The translations under genes and the position numbers were made by a program. From contig CAMDBU010000022.1 in NCBI GenBank assembly GCA_945889495.1, positions 1-47,145 on the forward strand: a stretch of DNA of 47,145 nt, given 5' to 3'. Under the pieces are notes generated by a model that saw only the letters and a list, made by a program, of their open reading frames with translations, was not told where the DNA came from and did no database searches. Every line of letters begins with the position of its first letter. The stretch's first letter is position 1. Source of the stretch: Syntrophobacter sp. SbD2. GTDB lineage: Bacteria > Desulfobacterota > Binatia > UBA9968. Below, in pieces: positions 43,339-47,145 of this stretch.

Positions 43339-44088
43339 TTACACCGCGTCGGCCTCGGCCACTTTGAGATGCAGCAAAAATTCTTTATTGCCCTTGGGAC
43401 CCAGGAGCGGCGATTCGGTGACGGCCAACACTCGATAACCGCTGTCAGTCGCCGCTTGGGAAATCTCCGCGACCACCCGGTCATGTTCTTCGGGCGCGCG
43501 CACCACGCCGCCCTTGCCGACTTTGCCTTTGCCGACTTCGAACTGCGGTTTGATCAGCGCGATGACCGCGCCGTCGGGCGTAAGCAACGCGCGCACTTTC
43601 GGTAAAATCAATTTGAGCGAAATGAACGAGGCATCGATGGTCGCTAGTTCTGGTATGAACGGCAGGCGCGCGCCATCGAGATGACGAATGTTAGTTTTTT
43701 CCAGCACCGTCACTCGGGGATCGTTGCGCAGTTTCCAGTCGAGCTGGCCGTAACCGACATCCACTGCGATCACTCTGGCCGCGCCATGGGCGAGCAGGCA
43801 GTCGGTGAAGCCGCCAGTCGACGCGCCGACGTCAATGGCGTTTTTGCCAGTGACATCGATGACGAACTGGCGCAGGGCTTTTTCCAGCTTGACGCCGCCG
43901 CGGCTGACATAGGGCGGCGCGGCTTTGATGCTGATCGGCGCCGCGCCATCGATCAGGTTGCCGGCTTTGGTGACCGGCTGCTGATTGACCAGCACCTCGC
44001 CGGCGAGAATCAGCCGCCGCCCCTCTTCCCGGCTCGCCACCAGTTGGCGCTCGACCAGGAGGAGATCTAAGCGCTGCCTCTTTCCCAT
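43339..44088 (-). CDS. tlyA: TlyA-family 2'-O-ribose rRNA methyltransferase
   Basis: The 249-residue protein has an S4 RNA-binding domain (RLDLLLVERQLVASREEGRRLILAGEVLVN, about 5-65) and an FtsJ-like SAM domain (NAIDVGASTGGFTDCLLAHG). TlyA proteins modify 16S and 23S rRNA riboses and affect capreomycin sensitivity. Its ATG 44088 lies 22 bases inside dxs, so translation may be coupled. The position after dxs is a common bacterial arrangement. Confidence 0.93.
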   Translation of the reverse strand: MGKRQRLDLLLVERQLVASREEGRRLILAGEVLVNQQPVTKAGNLIDGAAPISIKAAPPYVSRGGVKLEKALRQFVIDVTGKNAIDVGASTGGFTDCLLAHGAARVIAVDVGYGQLDWKLRNDPRVTVLEKTNIRHLDGARLPFIPELATIDASFISLKLILPKVRALLTPDGAVIALIKPQFEVGKGKVGKGGVVRAPEEHDRVVAEISQAATDSGYRVLAVTESPLLGPKGNKEFLLHLKVAEADAV

Positions 44089-45983
44089 CCCTCTCGACTT
44101 TTCTTTTTGCCGCGGCGCATCATCTGCAAGGCGGCTTGAGCGATGGCGTCTTTATCGAAACCGCAGATCTTCTTGAGCTCGTCCTGAGTGCCATGGGCAA
44201 TGAACCGATCGGGCACGCCGAGGCGTTTGATATCGACGCCGGTGATGCCTTCGTCGGCCATGAATTCCACCAGGGCGCCGCCGAAGCCGCCTTGGATCAC
44301 ATGATCCTCGACGGTAATCAGCCGGGGCACGCGGGTGAGCAGATCGCGGAATAATTTGCCGTCCAGCGGTTTGACGAAGCGCGCGTTGACCACCGCGGCA
44401 TTGATGCCCAGCGGCGCCAGATCCTGCGCCGCGCGCAGCGCCGGGATTACGGTGTTGCCGATACCGGCGATGACCAGATCGGTGCCGTCGCGCAGCAGTT
44501 CGCCTTGGCCGATTTCGAGGTTGCGCAGTTCGCCGTCGAGCGTCACATCGAAACCTTCGCCGCGCGGGTAGCGCAGGGCGATGGGCCCGTTATGATCCAG
44601 CGCGGTCTTGAGCATATGTTGGAGCTCGTTTTCGTCTTTCGGCGCCATGATCACCATGTTGGGGATCGAGCGCAGGTAGGCGAAATCGAATACTCCATGA
44701 TGGGTCGGTCCATCGGCGCCGACCAGGCCGCCGCGATCGAGGGCCAGGACGACATGGAGATTTTGCAGGCAGACGTCATGGAGTATCTCGTCATAGCCGC
44801 GCTGCAAGAAGGTCGAGTAGATCGCCACCACCGGCACATAGCCTTCGGTGGCCAAGCCGGCGGCGAAGGTCACCGCATGCTGTTCGGCGATGCCGACATC
44901 GTAGGTGCGCTCGGGCAGCTCGCGTTGCATCTTATCGATGCCGGTGCCGCTGCCCATGGCGGCGGTGATGCCGACGATCTTGGGATTGTCCTTGGCCAGC
45001 CGCACCAGCGCTTGGCCAAAGATCTCGGTGTAGGTTGGCACCGGGCTTTTATCTTTCTTAGCCTTGCCGGTGAGCACATGGAAGGGCGTCACGCCGTGAA
45101 ACTTGATCGGATCGTTTTCCGCTAGCGCAAAACCTTTGCCCTTCTTGGTCAGCACATGGACCAAGGTCGGTCCCTCAACCTTTTTGACATTTTCCAAAGT
45201 CGCGATCATGGCAGCCAAATCATGGCCGTCGATGGGACCGACATATTGAAAGCCTAAACTCTCGAAGAGAAATCCCGGCGTCACCAAACTCAAAAAGGAA
45301 TCGCGAATCTTGCGCGCGGCGTACTTGAGCTGCTCGCCGTTGGGCAGATTCTTAAGCAACCCGGAAAGATTTTTTTGCAAGCGCACGCCCAAGTCGGTGG
45401 TGAACTGACGGCTCAAAAACGATGACACCGCGCCCACTCGAGGATCGATGAAATGTTCGTTGTCGTTGAGAATGACGATCAGGTCGCGGTCCAGATGGCC
45501 GGCGGAGTTCAGTCCTTCATAGGTCAGCCCCGCGCTCAAGCCGCCGTCGCTGATCACCGCTACGACTTTGCGTTTGCCGCCGGCGAGCGCGTTGGCTTCG
45601 ACCATGCCGAGCGCCGCGGAAATCGACGTGCCTGCGTGGCCCGCGCCAAAGGTGTCGTATTCACTTTCGTCGCGCGAGAGAAAACCGCTCAGCCCGCCCA
45701 ACTGGCGAATCGAGCCCAGCCGGCTACGCCGGCCGCAGATCAATTTATGCGCGTAGGTCTGATGGCCGGTGTCCCAGACGATGCGATCCTCCGGCGTGTT
45801 AAACACGTAGTGCAGCGCCAGGGTCAGCTCCACCGCGCCCAAGGTGGAGGCGAAGTGGCCGCCCACTTCGGATACCACCGAGATCACTTCCTCGCGAATC
45901 TCCTGGGCCAAGCGCGGCAACTGGTCGAGGTTCAGTTTGCGCAGGTCGCGCGGATATTCGATGCCGTCTAGCAATCGCGCCAT
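44067..45983 (-). CDS. dxs: 1-deoxy-D-xylulose-5-phosphate synthase (variant ThDP motif)
   Basis: The 638-residue ThDP enzyme makes DXP from pyruvate and glyceraldehyde-3-phosphate, first step of the MEP isoprenoid path. It has the GHQTYAHK loop (His74), the second-domain YDVGIAEQHAVTFAAGLATEG and VGADGPTHHGVFDFAYLR. In the cofactor motif the usual GDG is SDG (Ser145-Asp146) with NDN at 173 intact, and GHSSTS is GHAGTS. ATG 45983 is one base after the ispA stop, so they are translationally coupled. Close similarity elsewhere argues for activity. Confidence 0.92.
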   Translation of the reverse strand: MARLLDGIEYPRDLRKLNLDQLPRLAQEIREEVISVVSEVGGHFASTLGAVELTLALHYVFNTPEDRIVWDTGHQTYAHKLICGRRSRLGSIRQLGGLSGFLSRDESEYDTFGAGHAGTSISAALGMVEANALAGGKRKVVAVISDGGLSAGLTYEGLNSAGHLDRDLIVILNDNEHFIDPRVGAVSSFLSRQFTTDLGVRLQKNLSGLLKNLPNGEQLKYAARKIRDSFLSLVTPGFLFESLGFQYVGPIDGHDLAAMIATLENVKKVEGPTLVHVLTKKGKGFALAENDPIKFHGVTPFHVLTGKAKKDKSPVPTYTEIFGQALVRLAKDNPKIVGITAAMGSGTGIDKMQRELPERTYDVGIAEQHAVTFAAGLATEGYVPVVAIYSTFLQRGYDEILHDVCLQNLHVVLALDRGGLVGADGPTHHGVFDFAYLRSIPNMVIMAPKDENELQHMLKTALDHNGPIALRYPRGEGFDVTLDGELRNLEIGQGELLRDGTDLVIAGIGNTVIPALRAAQDLAPLGINAAVVNARFVKPLDGKLFRDLLTRVPRLITVEDHVIQGGFGGALVEFMADEGITGVDIKRLGVPDRFIAHGTQDELKKICGFDKDAIAQAALQMMRRGKKKSREGWERGSA

Positions 45984-45984
45984 A

Positions 45985-46962
45985 TTAGGATTGCATCTCC
46001 TTATTGGGAAGTTGTCCATTCATGGTCAAGGCCCGCGCCGCCACTTGTCGGGAGATCGCCCGCAGCGGCTCAGCGCTAGCGCCGAAGGGTTGCAGTTCGC
46101 GCAAACATTGGTCGCGCAGCGCCGCCAGCCGTTGTTGCGCCGCGGCGATGCCGATGACCGACGGAAAGGTCGCCTTGTTCCACTCGCTGTGGCCCGATTC
46201 GGCGCTCTCCCCCGGCGCGGTCTCGCCCAATATATCGAGAATGTCGTCGGCGATCTGAAACGCCAGCCCCAAGCATTCACCGAAGCGGCTGATCCGTCTG
46301 AGCTCCGCCGGCTTGGCGCCGGCTACCTGCGCGCCCAAGCGCAATGATGCGCGGATCAGCGCGCCGGTTTTGCGCACATGGATATATTCGACCACGCCGA
46401 TATCGACTTCGCGCCGCTCGGCCTCAAGATCGAAAGCCTGGCCGCCGACCAGACCGGCAACCCCAACCGCATGGGACAGCTCATGAACCAACTGGAGCAC
46501 CAACTGCGCCGGGACTAGCTTCAACACTTCCGGCCCAGACATGACGTGAAACGCTTCGGTCAAAAGCCCATCGCCGGCAAGCAGCGCGATGCCCTCGCCG
46601 TAAACCTTATGATTGGTCGGCGCACCGCGGCGCAGGTCGTCGTTGTCGAGCGCCGGCAGATCGTCGTGGATGAGCGAATAGCCGTGAATCATCTCGACGG
46701 CGCAGGCAAACGGCAACAGCGCTTTACGCGCGCCGCCGAAGATCTCGCCGGCGGCCAAAAGCAAGATCGGCCGGATCCGCTTACCACCAGGGAAAAGCCC
46801 GTAATGCATCGCCTGCCAGATGGTGCCGCTACGCTCAGCATAGCGCTTGAGATAGCCGTCCAGCGCACGATCCACCGCCGCGCTACGCGCATGCAGATAG
46901 GACTCCAGATCGAAGTCGATGGTCGGATGATTGGTTTTAACGGCTAGACCTGTTTCGCTCAT
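45985..46962 (-). CDS. ispA: farnesyl/geranyl diphosphate synthase
   Basis: The 325-residue trans-prenyltransferase has the first aspartate-rich motif DDLPALD (100-106), the second FQIADDILD (DD at 239-240), FPGGKRIRPILLLA and NHKVYGEG. Length and motif spacing fit the short-chain type (FPP or GGPP). It condenses IPP with DMAPP or GPP from the pathway that begins with the neighbouring dxs. ATG 46962. xseB, often upstream, is not in view. Confidence 0.94.
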   Translation of the reverse strand: MSETGLAVKTNHPTIDFDLESYLHARSAAVDRALDGYLKRYAERSGTIWQAMHYGLFPGGKRIRPILLLAAGEIFGGARKALLPFACAVEMIHGYSLIHDDLPALDNDDLRRGAPTNHKVYGEGIALLAGDGLLTEAFHVMSGPEVLKLVPAQLVLQLVHELSHAVGVAGLVGGQAFDLEAERREVDIGVVEYIHVRKTGALIRASLRLGAQVAGAKPAELRRISRFGECLGLAFQIADDILDILGETAPGESAESGHSEWNKATFPSVIGIAAAQQRLAALRDQCLRELQPFGASAEPLRAISRQVAARALTMNGQLPNKEMQS

Positions 46963-47145
46963 TGGGAAATATCGCTCGCATCAGCCTGATAAACGTTAGG
47001 GAACCTCTAAAAACTCACCCTTGAAATTGTAGTTACTGTTTGCACAATATTTTCCTTCACAAAATAACCAGATGCCCGTCCTGGGGCGGCAAGCGATCTA
47101 TTTTGACGCTCGGTTAGCCTCGTTCCCCGTCGTTTTGCCACATCT
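46963..47145. other. region upstream of ispA, window edge
   Basis: On the minus strand an open frame from the edge ends IVQTVTTISRVSF with TAG at about 47006. It shows no known family. The AT-rich section GGAACCTCTAAAAACTCACC (47000-47019) could be an insertion-sequence edge, but no transposase is visible. No clear promoter. Confidence 0.3.

Overview
The window looks like a chromosomal stretch of an uncultured, GC-rich, Gram-negative bacterium. It resembles the soil or sediment lineages long filed under Deltaproteobacteria, possibly Binatota-like. The evidence is a Proteobacteria-style macromolecular-synthesis operon (rpsU-yqeY-cvpA-dnaG-rpoD), an ispA-dxs-tlyA block, exported HtrA-like and Tat-exported proteins, and many ABC uptake systems, amidohydrolase, CoA-transferase and MFS genes. 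The lineage is inferred from gene content only.

Layout. 0-11.6 kb: mostly plus-strand metabolic genes, namely a drug/metabolite exporter (minus), an HtrA-like protease, a PQQ-type sugar dehydrogenase, a RidA-like protein, a 2-hydroxyacid dehydrogenase, a ParE-type toxin-antitoxin pair, a methyltransferase, an amidohydrolase, a cysteine-dioxygenase-like cupin, a four-domain rhodanese (minus) and a DapA-family aldolase. 11.7-17.4 kb: three tandem paralogous MFS exporters (minus) and one unrelated MFS carrier (plus). 17.5-24 kb: a peptide/nickel-type ABC importer without ATPases, two small plus-strand proteins, a hemerythrin and a CaiB/BaiF CoA-transferase. 24-33.3 kb: a minus-strand run with a lone excisionase-like HTH protein, a complete branched-chain-amino-acid-type ABC importer (livKHMGF), an exported SAM-methyltransferase-like protein, a zinc-ribbon protein, a dienelactone hydrolase and leuCD. 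33.3-37.3 kb: an accessory island holding VapBC, an intact RAYT transposase, a decayed second RAYT, a MITE-like element, small orphan genes and a duplicated gene end, beside tRNA-Ile2(CAU). 37.4-47 kb: core genes rpoD, dnaG, cvpA, yqeY, rpsU, a glycerophosphodiesterase, tlyA, dxs and ispA, all minus strand.

The most striking feature is not a gene. Nearly every larger intergenic gap, including gaps inside apparent operons, holds a palindromic or inverted-repeat element. Several distinct sequence families are present, and some share a 13-bp core. Three have a GTAG foot before a hairpin, the signature of REP elements mobilised by RAYT transposases, and an intact RAYT lies in the same window. The first 147 bases of the window recur in inverted orientation at 36.1 kb (92% identical by eye). 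No CRISPR array, prophage or obvious new multi-gene defence system is visible.
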